Below are positions 16,840-25,372 of a DNA stretch of 46,361 bases, piece after piece (the stretch's first letter is position 1; each line of letters begins with the position of its first letter). This DNA comes from Megalodesulfovibrio gigas DSM 1382 = ATCC 19364 (GTDB lineage: Bacteria; Desulfobacterota; Desulfovibrionia; Desulfovibrionales; Desulfovibrionaceae), in assembly GCF_000468495.1 (NCBI RefSeq), contig NC_022444.1:263809-310169 (forward strand), read 5' to 3'. Position numbers and translations under genes: made by a program. The notes below the pieces were generated by a model, which was given only the letters and a program-made list of their open reading frames with translations, was not told the DNA's origin and did not search any database.

Positions 16840-18063
16840 TCACTGTCTGCGGCCCTCCAGCAGGGCTGCGTAGACGTCCATTGTCCTGCGGGCCAGCGCC
16901 CTGGCGTCAAAGGCTTCCTCGGCCTTCCTGCGCGCGGCAGCAGCCATGGACGTGCGCAGCGCCGGCGTTTCCGCCACACGCCGCATGGCCTCGGCCAAAG
17001 GCGGCCACTGCCCGGCCGGCACGCACAGCGCATGCTCGCCCAGGGTTCTGCCAGCCCGGACCTCCTCGGCCCGCGGCGCGGCAATCTCCCGGCACCCCGG
17101 CACATCGGTGACAATCACCGGCACCCCGCAGGCCAGTGCCTCCTGCATGCTCACGGGCACACCCTCGCGGTATGACGGCAGGATGGCGAAATCCGCCAGG
17201 CTCCATAGCTGCGCCATCTCCTCCTGCCAGCCCAAAAACCGCACGTTGCCCAGCCCGGCGAAGGTCTGCATGTCCGCCTCGGTGAGGGAGCAGGGATTGC
17301 CCGGGTCCGGCGCGCCAGCCACCAGCAACCGCAGGGACGGCGTTGCCGTCGCCAGGGCCTGCGCCGCCAGCATGGTTTCGCGGATGCCCTTGTCGAACAG
17401 CAGCCGGGCCGCCATCACGGCCACCACCTGCCGATCGGTACAGCCCAGGGCCGCACGGCGACGGCGACGTTCTTCCACAGACAACAGATTCGGCCGAAAG
17501 CGGGTCAGATCCACCCCGCTGCCGGGCACCACCTGCGTCAGCGCCCGGCCCGTGAGCCCACGCCAGGTGAAATAGGTGTGATCGTCCTCGTTCTGGAACA
17601 GCACGGCATCGCAGCGAGCCGCCGAGCGGGCGTAGCACTGATGCAAGGCCATGCGCAGGGCCATGCCCCTGAGTCCCGGCCGCAGGAACCCGGACCCCAG
17701 CCCGGTGACGGCGTTCACCAGCAGCGGTCGCCTGCGCCAGGGCAGCGCCGCCCGGCACAGCAGGTTCGGCAGGTGGGTGAAGCTGTGCACCACATCGAAC
17801 CGCCGGCCGGCAAACAGCCGGGCCAACCCGGCCCGGGCTTGCAAGTGTCTGCCCAGGCCACGAGCGGCCAGGGCCTCGCGCGAAGCCGGATACTCCAGCA
17901 GATCCACGCCCAGCTCCTCGATCTCCCGGGCATGACGGCCGCGCGGGACCACGGCGCTCACCCGCCAGCCATCCTCCAGCAGCATCTGCATGAGGGTACG
18001 GCGGAAGCGGGCCAGATTCAGATCCACATGCGACACCAAGGCGATGGATGGCGACTCGCTCAT
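16840..18063 (-). CDS. GT4-type glycosyltransferase
   Basis: GT-B fold glycosyltransferase of 407 residues, likely adding a sugar to a lipid-linked or surface polysaccharide precursor. The N-terminal domain starts SIALVSHVDLNLARFR. The C-terminal donor domain has MAARLLFDKGIRE, RFLGWQEEMAQLWSLADF and the GT4 E-x7-E type motif in YREGVPVSMQEALACGVPV. The start is the ATG at 18063, overlapping the asparagine synthase stop as ATGA; the frame runs 15 codons further upstream but only into that gene. Relatives include CapM/PglA-like transferases; donor and acceptor are unknown. Last gene of the M23-asnB-GT4 operon. Confidence 0.9.
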   Translation of the reverse strand: MSESPSIALVSHVDLNLARFRRTLMQMLLEDGWRVSAVVPRGRHAREIEELGVDLLEYPASREALAARGLGRHLQARAGLARLFAGRRFDVVHSFTHLPNLLCRAALPWRRRPLLVNAVTGLGSGFLRPGLRGMALRMALHQCYARSAARCDAVLFQNEDDHTYFTWRGLTGRALTQVVPGSGVDLTRFRPNLLSVEERRRRRAALGCTDRQVVAVMAARLLFDKGIRETMLAAQALATATPSLRLLVAGAPDPGNPCSLTEADMQTFAGLGNVRFLGWQEEMAQLWSLADFAILPSYREGVPVSMQEALACGVPVIVTDVPGCREIAAPRAEEVRAGRTLGEHALCVPAGQWPPLAEAMRRVAETPALRTSMAAAARRKAEEAFDARALARRTMDVYAALLEGRRQ

Positions 18064-20078
18064 GCCCGCCAGACCTCCAGCCAGCGTTGAAACATCAACG
18101 CCGTCCACAATGCATACTGCCGATTGCGCCGGCCGGACTGGTGCTCGTCCCAGGCCTGGCGCACGGCCACGGGGTCCAGGAACCCCTGCGCCCTGAGCCG
18201 GGAGGGATGCAGCAGATCGTCAGCCCAGGCCTTGAGGGGACCGCGCAGCCAGTGTTCCAGGGGCACGCCGAAGCCCTGCTTGGGCCGATTCAGGTGCGGC
18301 AGGGGGTGAAGCGTGTCCAGCATCCGACGCAGCACCACCTTGCCCCTGCCCCCGGCCACCCGCGCCGCCAGGGGCAGCCGCCAGGCGGCCTCGGCCACGC
18401 GACGATCCAGGTACGGGCAGCGCACCTCAATGGATGCCGCCATGGACGCGCGGTCCACCTTGGGCAGGATGTCCCAGGCCAGATAGCCCGCCTGATCCAT
18501 GGCCTGCATCCAGAAGACGAAGGGCAGCTCCGGCATCCCCGCCAGCTCCTGTTCCATCGCGGCCAGGGGATTGGGGATGACCGTCCCGGCCCCGCCGCGG
18601 CGCAGGGGCGGGTCTGTCCATTGGCAGAGAAAGGCGTGGTAGAAATCCCGGGACGACGACGCCCGCAACGCCTGGCCGAGCTTGTGGATCTTGTCCCGAA
18701 ACACGGTCTGCCGCCAGCGCGCCGGCAGCCGGGGGGCGCAGGCTTCGTAGGCCGTCGCCAGCAGCGCCTCGCCGCCATGCTCCAGCACCCTGGCCAGCAC
18801 CTGGGCCAGCAGCAGGCGGACGGAGAGCGGGATGGACGCCATGCGCTGCCAGAGCCCCGGGGCGCGCAGGTGCCGGGTGTAGCCGGCGAACAGCTCGTCC
18901 CCGCCGTCCCCGGACAGCAACACCACCGCATGCCGTCGCGCCAGACGGGACAGCAGCAGCGTGGGCAACTGGGAGGCGTCGGCAAAGGGCTCGTCATAGA
19001 CCATCGGCATGTCGGCGATGCAGGCCAGGGCGTCCGCCTCGCTGACCGATTCCACCACGTGCCGCAGTCCCAGGCTGGCGGCGGTCCTGCGGGCAACGTC
19101 CGCCTCGTCATACTCGGCATGGGAGGACGCCATGGTGAAGGCGACGAGTTCGGACACACCGCCGGCAGCGGCCGCCCGGGCCGCCAGCACGGCCACCAGA
19201 CTGGAATCAATGCCGCCAGACAGGAAGACCCCGACCGGCACATCCGCCTGCAGCCGGCAGGTCACGGCGTCCTGCAGCAACGGCCCCATCACCTCACACG
19301 CCGCATCCAGGGAGGGAAACGGCGCCGCCACCCCGTGACGGACGACCTCGCCCAGGCGCCACCATCGCTCGGGCGCAGGCAGCCGGCGATCCAGCACCGC
19401 ATCGTCAGCAATGGTCAGCCATGTGCCGGGCGGCAGGCTGTGCAGTCCTTCCCAGATGCACCAGGGCGCGGGCACGGCGGCATAGCGGAAGAACAGGGCC
19501 AGGGCCTGACGATCCAGGGCCGGCGGGGCGGCCCGCCAGCAGGACGTGGCGGCCAGGGCCTTGAGTTCCGAGGCAAAAACGAACTCCCGGCCCAGCCATC
19601 CATAATAGAGCGGCTTCTTGCCAAAGGCGTCCCGGGCCAGATGCAGGGTGCGGGTATGGGCATCCCAGCAGGCCAGGGCGAACATGCCCTGGATCCGGGC
19701 CAGGGTCTGCGCCACGCCCCAGGCGGCAATGCCCGCCAGCAGGGTTTCGGTGTCGCAATGACTGCGGAAGGGATACGGCAGCTCCCGGCGCAGGGTCAGG
19801 TGATTGTAGATCTCGCCGTTGTAGACGAGATGCCAGCGACCGTCGGACGTGGCCAGGGGCTGGGTCCCGGCCTGGGATCGATCCAGAATGGCCAGCCGGC
19901 GATGGGCCAGCCCCACCGTGGAAGGCGAGGCGCGGGAGGCGTCAGCGGGGGACGTGTCCAGCCAGACGCCGGCGGCATCAGGGCCGCGATGGCGCAGGGC
20001 GTCGGCCATGGCCTGCAGGTCCGCCTGCATGCCCTCCAGGGGAGCGCCGAGACGCCACAACCCGGCAATGCCGCACAC
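18060..20078 (-). CDS. asnB: Asparagine synthase (glutamine-hydrolysing), AsnB family
   Basis: 672-residue two-domain amidotransferase. The N-terminal glutaminase domain has the catalytic Cys2 (MCGIAGLW) and the loops RHRGPDAAG, LAHRRLAILD and VYNGEIYNH. The synthetase domain has the ATP-binding PP-loop FLSGGIDSS at about residue 285, then LSGDGGDELFAGY. The start must be the ATG at 20078, since Cys2 is needed for catalysis. The position between an M23 peptidase and a glycosyltransferase, with overlap to the latter, suggests the paralogue class found in polysaccharide clusters, which amidates a sugar or peptide rather than free aspartate. That functional narrowing is inference. Confidence 0.9.
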   Translation of the reverse strand: MCGIAGLWRLGAPLEGMQADLQAMADALRHRGPDAAGVWLDTSPADASRASPSTVGLAHRRLAILDRSQAGTQPLATSDGRWHLVYNGEIYNHLTLRRELPYPFRSHCDTETLLAGIAAWGVAQTLARIQGMFALACWDAHTRTLHLARDAFGKKPLYYGWLGREFVFASELKALAATSCWRAAPPALDRQALALFFRYAAVPAPWCIWEGLHSLPPGTWLTIADDAVLDRRLPAPERWWRLGEVVRHGVAAPFPSLDAACEVMGPLLQDAVTCRLQADVPVGVFLSGGIDSSLVAVLAARAAAAGGVSELVAFTMASSHAEYDEADVARRTAASLGLRHVVESVSEADALACIADMPMVYDEPFADASQLPTLLLSRLARRHAVVLLSGDGGDELFAGYTRHLRAPGLWQRMASIPLSVRLLLAQVLARVLEHGGEALLATAYEACAPRLPARWRQTVFRDKIHKLGQALRASSSRDFYHAFLCQWTDPPLRRGGAGTVIPNPLAAMEQELAGMPELPFVFWMQAMDQAGYLAWDILPKVDRASMAASIEVRCPYLDRRVAEAAWRLPLAARVAGGRGKVVLRRMLDTLHPLPHLNRPKQGFGVPLEHWLRGPLKAWADDLLHPSRLRAQGFLDPVAVRQAWDEHQSGRRNRQYALWTALMFQRWLEVWRA

Positions 20079-20087
20079 GGGGCCAGC

Positions 20088-20987
20088 CTATTCCAGAATA
20101 TAGCGCATGGGATTCACGGGCGCGCCGTTGAGGCGCACTTCGTAATGCAGGTGCGGGCCGGTAGAGGTGCCGGTGTTGCCCATGGAGGCGATGAGCTGGC
20201 CGCGCTCGGTCTTGTCCCCCACCTTCACATTGAAGTCCTGCAGATGGGAATAGCGCGTCACCAGACCGCCGCCGTGCTGGACAACCAGGGTCTTGCCATT
20301 GGCGGCGTCGTTGGCGGCAAAGGTCACCACACCCTTGGCCGGGGCATAGATGGGCGTGCCAATCTTGTTGGAGATGTCCACCCCCTGATGGAATTCGTTG
20401 CGCCCGGTGAAGGGGGAACGCCGCGGCCCGAAGGCGGACGTCACCCAGCCCTGCGTGGGCCAGATGGAGGGGATGGACGCCAGCTGCTCCAGATTGCCGC
20501 GCAACGCGTCGATGATCTGTTCCTGACGCACCAGTTCCAGCTGGGCATCCGTGGTCAGGGAATCCAGGAAATCGTGCATGCGGCGGGCCAGGCGTTCCTG
20601 CCGCAGCAGGGCGGCCTTTTCCGCAAAATCCTCGGCCTTGGGATTGCCCACGGAGCCCACGGCTTCCACCTGGGAATCCAGATTCATCATCACGCGCAGT
20701 TGGGAGTCAAAGTCGCGAATGCGGGTCAGGTCCTTTTCCAGGGCATTGATCTTGCCGGACAGGGCAAGCATCTGCGTTTCCTGGGCCTTGACCTTCTTTT
20801 GCGCCGCCTCCACGCTTTGTTCCATGAACTTCACGCCGTGCAACGAGCGGAGAAACACCACGTTGCCGACCACCAGCAGGACGAACAGGCCGCCCAGCAG
20901 AAAGAACATCCACGAATGCAGACGCAGCTTGCTGCAGGTGCCCTGGTTATCCTTGAAGATGACGACGTGATACTTGCGAAACAGCAT
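20088..20987 (-). CDS. M23 (LytM-type) zinc endopeptidase, membrane-anchored
   Basis: Peptidoglycan-type peptidase or LytM-domain regulator of 299 residues. A short cytoplasmic N-terminus is followed by a transmembrane anchor (about residues 27-46) and a coiled coil (about 55-165). The C-terminal M23 domain has Zn ligands His200 and Asp204 (HQGVD), His248 (YSHL) and His279/His281 (PHLHYE). All ligands are present, so it should be enzymatically active, acting in the periplasm. The start is the ATG at 20987 with GGGAGG just upstream; the open frame extends 54 codons earlier without a ribosome site. Nine bases separate its stop from asnB, so it heads the operon. Confidence 0.9.
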   Translation of the reverse strand: MLFRKYHVVIFKDNQGTCSKLRLHSWMFFLLGGLFVLLVVGNVVFLRSLHGVKFMEQSVEAAQKKVKAQETQMLALSGKINALEKDLTRIRDFDSQLRVMMNLDSQVEAVGSVGNPKAEDFAEKAALLRQERLARRMHDFLDSLTTDAQLELVRQEQIIDALRGNLEQLASIPSIWPTQGWVTSAFGPRRSPFTGRNEFHQGVDISNKIGTPIYAPAKGVVTFAANDAANGKTLVVQHGGGLVTRYSHLQDFNVKVGDKTERGQLIASMGNTGTSTGPHLHYEVRLNGAPVNPMRYILE

Positions 20988-21149
20988 AGGCCTCCCGGGA
21001 TACGGATGGTTCGGGGCTGGCGATGCGCAACCGGCATGCGGCCCCCGCCCGCACCGGACTGGATCCGGCGGCAGGCGCGCCGCTGATTGTACGAACCGTT
21101 GCCAGCTTGCGGAAAAACAACACGCCGCAGCATAGCGTTTGAGATACAC

Positions 21150-21178
21150 CTTCTAGAAGGCCGGGGGCGTGCTGTCAA
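21150..21178 (-). promoter_or_regulatory. Likely promoter of the M23-asnB-GT4 operon, with palindrome over -10
   Basis: Minus strand: TTGACA (21178-21173), a 17-base spacer and TAGAAG (21155-21150). The -10 lies within a perfect 12-bp palindrome CCTTCTAGAAGG (21149-21160) that could be an operator. The leader to the chosen ATG would be about 155 bases. Confidence 0.45.
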
Positions 21179-21231
21179 GGTGCAGCGCATTACAAAACCT
21201 TCACATCACGTCGCCATCCCTCCAGATTTTC

Positions 21232-22017
21232 TCAAGATTCTTCCACAACGCCCCCCGGCATCCGCGCCCCCCGCGCCAGGGCATGCCGGCGCAGGGCGTT
21301 GTACACGTTGGCCTTTCGCGCAGGATCCCCGCCCACCTGTTCCCGAATCCACTGCGTGGTGCGGGCGCGGTTGCTCAGGGCCAGCCCCTGCGCATCTTCC
21401 TTGGAGGCCGGGCAGGGGTTCTCGAACACCGGCAGCCCCCAGGCCCGGGCGGCGCGTCTGAGCTGGGATTTTTCCAGCCACAGCAGGGGGCGAATCACCT
21501 GCAACCGCCCCTGAAAAAAGGATTCCACCGGGGCCAGACCGTCCACGCGGCCGTTGTCGAACAGGTTCATGAAAAAGGTCACGGCCTGATCGTCCGCATG
21601 ATGCCCCAGGGCCAGATGGGTGCAGCCGTACTGGCGGCACAGGTCGAACAGCCGGGTCCGCCGCCAGGAACTGCACAAAAAACACGGGGAGTTGCTGCGA
21701 TTCTCCTCGGAAAAGGCCCGCGGCCCGAACTCCGTGCGCTCGAACACGCCGGCCAGGCCCAGGCTGGCCGCCCAGTCCCGCAGTTTCAGGTGCAACTCGA
21801 AATCAAAGCCGGGATTGATGTGGAAGCACAGCAATTCGATGGGAAACGGCAGGATGCGCTGGCGCTGGCGCAGCACCTCCAGCAGCACGGCCGAATCCAC
21901 GCCGCCGGACACGGCCACGCCAATGCGCGCGCCGGCGAAAAGCGTGCCGCTCTGATGCAGCAGCTTGCCAGCCGAGGCGACGCAATTTTTCTGGACGAAG
22001 TTGAGACGATGTCGCAT
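21232..22017 (-). CDS. TtcA-like PP-loop tRNA thiolation protein
   Basis: ATP-pyrophosphatase-type protein of 261 residues from the ATG at 22017; in-frame ATGs at 22083, 22110, 22113 and 22176 are possible but add no family sequence. The PP-loop is SGGVDS (37-42). Cys112 and Cys115 (PCFLC) and Cys202 (NPCPASK) match the three-Cys [4Fe-4S] arrangement of TtcA-type 2-thiocytidine synthases; GHHADDQAVTFFMNL is also typical. Members of this superfamily differ in tRNA position, so the exact modification is not certain. It is divergent from the ABC operon and has only a weak ribosome site. Confidence 0.82.
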   Translation of the reverse strand: MRHRLNFVQKNCVASAGKLLHQSGTLFAGARIGVAVSGGVDSAVLLEVLRQRQRILPFPIELLCFHINPGFDFELHLKLRDWAASLGLAGVFERTEFGPRAFSEENRSNSPCFLCSSWRRTRLFDLCRQYGCTHLALGHHADDQAVTFFMNLFDNGRVDGLAPVESFFQGRLQVIRPLLWLEKSQLRRAARAWGLPVFENPCPASKEDAQGLALSNRARTTQWIREQVGGDPARKANVYNALRRHALARGARMPGGVVEES

Positions 22018-22021
22018 GCTG

Positions 22022-22051
22022 TTGACGATGCCAGGGGCAGATGGGTATAGA
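22022..22051 (+). promoter_or_regulatory. Likely promoter of the ABC export operon
   Basis: TTGACG (22022-22027), an 18-base spacer and TATAGA (22046-22051), about 155 bases upstream of the ABC ATPase start and overlapping the 5' end of the divergent TtcA-like gene. Confidence 0.4.
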
Positions 22052-22206
22052 GATGCGCTGGTTGCGATGGGCTCCACGGCCATTCGCGCCCGCCGGACGC
22101 AGCCAGTCAGCATCATGTTGTTGAAATCGAAATAAAAACCACTCCATTTTCGGGGCGCCAGGCCTCGTGCGAACACGGCCCGGCCCCCGGACCGAGGAAC
22201 GGCCCC

Positions 22207-23196
22207 ATGCTAGAAGTCCGCAACGTACGACATCGCTACGGCCCCGTCCAGGTCCTGCATGACGTCTCCTTCACCCTGGGCAAGGGCGAGATCCTGGGAC
22301 TGCTCGGCCCCAACGGCGCCGGCAAATCCACCACCATGCGCATCCTCACCGGCTTTCTCATCCCGTCTGCCGGCGAGGTGACCCTGGACGGCCGCAACAT
22401 CCGCAAGGATCCCATCGGCCTGCGCAAGCGCCTGGGCTACATGCCGGAAAACATGGCCCTGTACCCCGAACTGCGCGTGGAAGAATACCTGCAGTGGGTG
22501 GCCCGGCTCAAGCAGAGCGCCGCACCAGCCAAACAGGTGCCCGAGGTGATGGCCCGCTGCGGCCTGGCCCATGTGCGCGGCAAGCTCATCCGGCATCTGT
22601 CCAAGGGCTACCAGCAGCGCGTGGGCCTGGCGCAGGCCATCCTGGGCCAGACGGAACTGCTGATCCTGGATGAACCCACCGTGGGGCTGGACCCGTCCCA
22701 GATTCGGGAAATCCGCAACCTCATCAAGGAAATGGGCCAGGAAAAGACCATCCTGCTTTCCACCCACATCCTGCCCGAGGTGGAACTGACCTGCAGCCGC
22801 GTGCTCATCATCAACAAGGGCCGCATCGTGGCCGAGGACACCCCGGCCAACCTCGCCCGCGCCTTCGGCGGTCAGGGCCGGCACCTGCTGCGGCTGGGCG
22901 TCTCCGAACACATGCAGGAAAAAGTGCTGGCGCGGTATCGGCAAGAGTCCTTCGTCAAGATCGTGGAGCCGGCCATGCAGCAGCACGGGCCCGGGGCCTA
23001 TGTGCTGGAGAGCGACCCCGCCCGGCTGCCCAAGGACCAGGATGAACGCGACCTGCTGACCCGTGTGGCCTTTGCCGAGGGCTGGCCGGTGCTGGAGTTC
23101 AAGCCGGCGGACATGAGCCTGGAAGACGCCTTCGTCAATCTGGTGCGCACCGAGGCGGAAGCGACCGAACCCGTACGTGAGGAGGCCGCGGCATGA
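22207..23196 (+). CDS. ABC transporter ATP-binding protein, GldA-like
   Basis: ABC ATPase of 329 residues. Walker [10 protein letters not shown] (34-42), signature [14 protein letters not shown], Walker [14 protein letters not shown] and the switch His in [11 protein letters not shown] are all intact. The C-terminal 100 residues after the nucleotide domain fit the ABC-2/GldA type. It couples ATP hydrolysis to the ABC-2 permease encoded next, whose start overlaps its stop (ATGA). The four-gene order ATPase, permease, GldG-like, DUF4340 protein is a known bacterial arrangement related to gliding-motility GldA-F-G. The cargo is unknown. Confidence 0.9.
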
Positions 23197-23960
23197 ACAA
23201 AACCCTGCTGCTCGCCCAGAAAGATGTGATGATCCTGTTTCGCACGCCCCTGGCCTGGTGCATTCTGGGCTGTCTGTTTGTGGTGTGCGGCTACTTTTTT
23301 ACTTCGTCCGTGCAGTTCTTCGAGCTGGTGAGCCTGCAGCTGCTGCAGAATCCCGGCACGTCCGGCGTCACGCCCTTTGAATACATCATCTCGCCGTACC
23401 TGCAGCAGTCCAGCGTCATGCTGCTCTTTTTCCTGCCGCTCATCACCATGCGCACCTTCAGCGAGGAAAAGCGCATGGGCGCGTTCGAGATGCTCATGAG
23501 TTATCCGGTCAAGGAACACGAGATTGCCGCCGGCAAGCTGGCTGCAGTGGCCGTGTTCTTGCTGACCACCTGCGCCGGGCTGGCCATCGGGCCGGCCCTG
23601 CTCATGACCATGGCCGAGGTGGAACCCCTGCCCGTCCTGTGCGGCTGGCTGGGCCTGCTGCTCATGGGGTTGGCCTTTGCCTCCCTGGGCTGCTTCATCT
23701 CCTCGCTCACGGAAAGCCAGATCATGGCCGCGGTGTTCACCTTTGCTGCGCTGCTGCTCCTGTGGGTGCTCTCCTGGCTGTCGGAGCTGGGGGCCACGGG
23801 CCCGGCGGCGGTGGCGGCGTCCCTGTCCCTGCTCACGCACTTCGAGCCCTTCACCCGGGGCGTGCTGGAGCTCAAGGGCGTGATCTATTATCTGGCCTTC
23901 ACCGCCGGCTTTTTCTGGCTGGCGGTGCTCTCCCTCGAAAACCAGCGGTGGAGGAACTGA
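23193..23960 (+). CDS. ABC-2 type permease, GldF-like
   Basis: Membrane component of 255 residues with about six helices, the first at about residues 20-40. After the first helix comes a periplasmic loop and then [30 protein letters not shown]. This RTFxEEKRxGTxE-like stretch is typical of GldF/NosY-type ABC-2 permeases. It overlaps the ATPase gene by four bases; three bases follow before the GldG-like gene. Confidence 0.88.
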
Positions 23961-23963
23961 TCC

Positions 23964-25361
23964 ATGGCCGCCTGGAAGCGCTATTCCCAGACCATTCTCG
24001 CCGGCGTGCTCGGCCTCGGGCTGCTGGCTGGCTGTTACGCCCTGGCTGCAAAGCAGGGCTGGCGGTACGACACCACCTCGGCCAAGCAGCACTCCCTGGC
24101 CGTGGAGTCCGTGACCATCCTGAACAACCTCAATGCCAGCGTGGAGGCGGTGGCCTTCTTTAATCCCGAAGACCAACCCCTCAAGAAGCAACTGGAAGAT
24201 CTCTTCGATCTGGTCTCGCGCGAAACGGACAGGGTGCGCGTGGAGTTTGTGGATCCGGACCGCACGCCCTTCCGCGCCCGGGAACTGGGCGTGACCGTCT
24301 CCGGCAGCGTGGTGCTGCGCTCCGGTGATCGCAAGGAAATTCTGACCTTTGTGGATGAAGAAAAACTCGTCAACGGCATTGCCCGGGTGGCCAGCGCCCG
24401 CAGCGCCGTCGTGTATCATGTACAGGGACACGGCGAGGTGGAGCTGGAAGGCCTGCAGGAGGCCGGCGCCGGCCAGCTGGCCCAGGCCCTGCGGGAACAG
24501 GGTGTGGAGATTGCCCCCCTGACCCTGGCCGCCATCCCCGAAGGCCAGGGCGTGCCCAAGGATGCCGATCTGGTGCTCATCCTGGCCCCCACCCGCAACT
24601 ACCTGCCCAAGGAACTGGACCTGCTGGCCGAATATGTGCAGGCCGGCGGGCGGATGTTCATCGCCCTGGCTCCCGAGCATCCGGTGAACGTGGCGGACTG
24701 GACCGCCCGGCACCTGGGCGTGCGCATGGAACCGGGCCTGGCCGTGGACGTGGCGGCGCAGTCCATCCTGGGGGATGCCCTGACCGTGCTGGTGCAGCAG
24801 TACCCCATCCATCCGATCACCAAAGACTTCAACCTGTTGACCCTCTACCCCACCGCCGGCGCGCTGACGGATGTGGAGAATGCCACCCTGGGCAACCGCA
24901 CCCTGGAGGTCATGCCCCTGGGTCTCTCCACCCAGCAGGCCTGGCTGGAGCGGGACGTGGCAGGCATCCGGACCGGACGGGCGGACTTCGACGCCGCCGC
25001 CGATCTGCAAGGCCCGCTGTGGATCGGGGCCGCCGTGTCCATGGTCAAGGAACTGGATGCGGACAACGCCACCAAAACGCCCCTGGACAACCTGCGGGCC
25101 GTGGTGCTGGCCGACCAGGACTTCCTGACCAACCGCTACGCCAATGTGTACGGCAACCTGGATCTGGCCCGCAACGCCGTCAACTGGCTGTTGGAGCGCG
25201 AAGGGCTCATCGTGGTGCGCAAGCCGGATGTCCCCAACGTCTTCCTGGCCCTGTCCGGCGGTGAGCGGCTGCTGCTCTCCTGGGTGCCGCTGGTGCTGCT
25301 GCCCCTGGCCATGTTCGGTGCGGCCCTGGCCGTGGCTACGATCCGCAAGCGGGCGCGGTAG
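23964..25361 (+). CDS. GldG-like ABC-associated periplasmic protein
   Basis: 465-residue protein of the uncharacterised ABC auxiliary (GldG) family. It has an N-terminal transmembrane helix (about 11-28), a large extracytoplasmic domain and a C-terminal helix (about 437-458) with a basic tail. The section beginning YDTTSAKQHSLAVESVTILNNL and the later VYHVQGHGEVELEGL are family-typical. It probably forms the periplasmic part of the exporter. The N-terminal Cys in LLAGC resembles a lipobox, but the helix continues after it, so I favour a membrane anchor. Confidence 0.85.
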   Translation: MAAWKRYSQTILAGVLGLGLLAGCYALAAKQGWRYDTTSAKQHSLAVESVTILNNLNASVEAVAFFNPEDQPLKKQLEDLFDLVSRETDRVRVEFVDPDRTPFRARELGVTVSGSVVLRSGDRKEILTFVDEEKLVNGIARVASARSAVVYHVQGHGEVELEGLQEAGAGQLAQALREQGVEIAPLTLAAIPEGQGVPKDADLVLILAPTRNYLPKELDLLAEYVQAGGRMFIALAPEHPVNVADWTARHLGVRMEPGLAVDVAAQSILGDALTVLVQQYPIHPITKDFNLLTLYPTAGALTDVENATLGNRTLEVMPLGLSTQQAWLERDVAGIRTGRADFDAAADLQGPLWIGAAVSMVKELDADNATKTPLDNLRAVVLADQDFLTNRYANVYGNLDLARNAVNWLLEREGLIVVRKPDVPNVFLALSGGERLLLSWVPLVLLPLAMFGAALAVATIRKRAR

Positions 25362-25372
25362 GAGGTGCTCCC

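Noticed and set aside
18048-21086. A 1012-codon open frame on the plus strand opposite asnB and the M23 gene
   Set aside because: It is antisense to two clear genes, full of Gly/Gln/His/Arg without family motifs, and results from the high GC at third codon positions. The same applies to the long antisense frames at 3338-4873, 7186-9207, 9343-11457 and 33549-35855.
24033-24035. Cys in LLAGC of the GldG-like protein as a lipoprotein site
   Set aside because: The hydrophobic helix continues beyond it and the protein has a second C-terminal helix, so a membrane anchor fits better.
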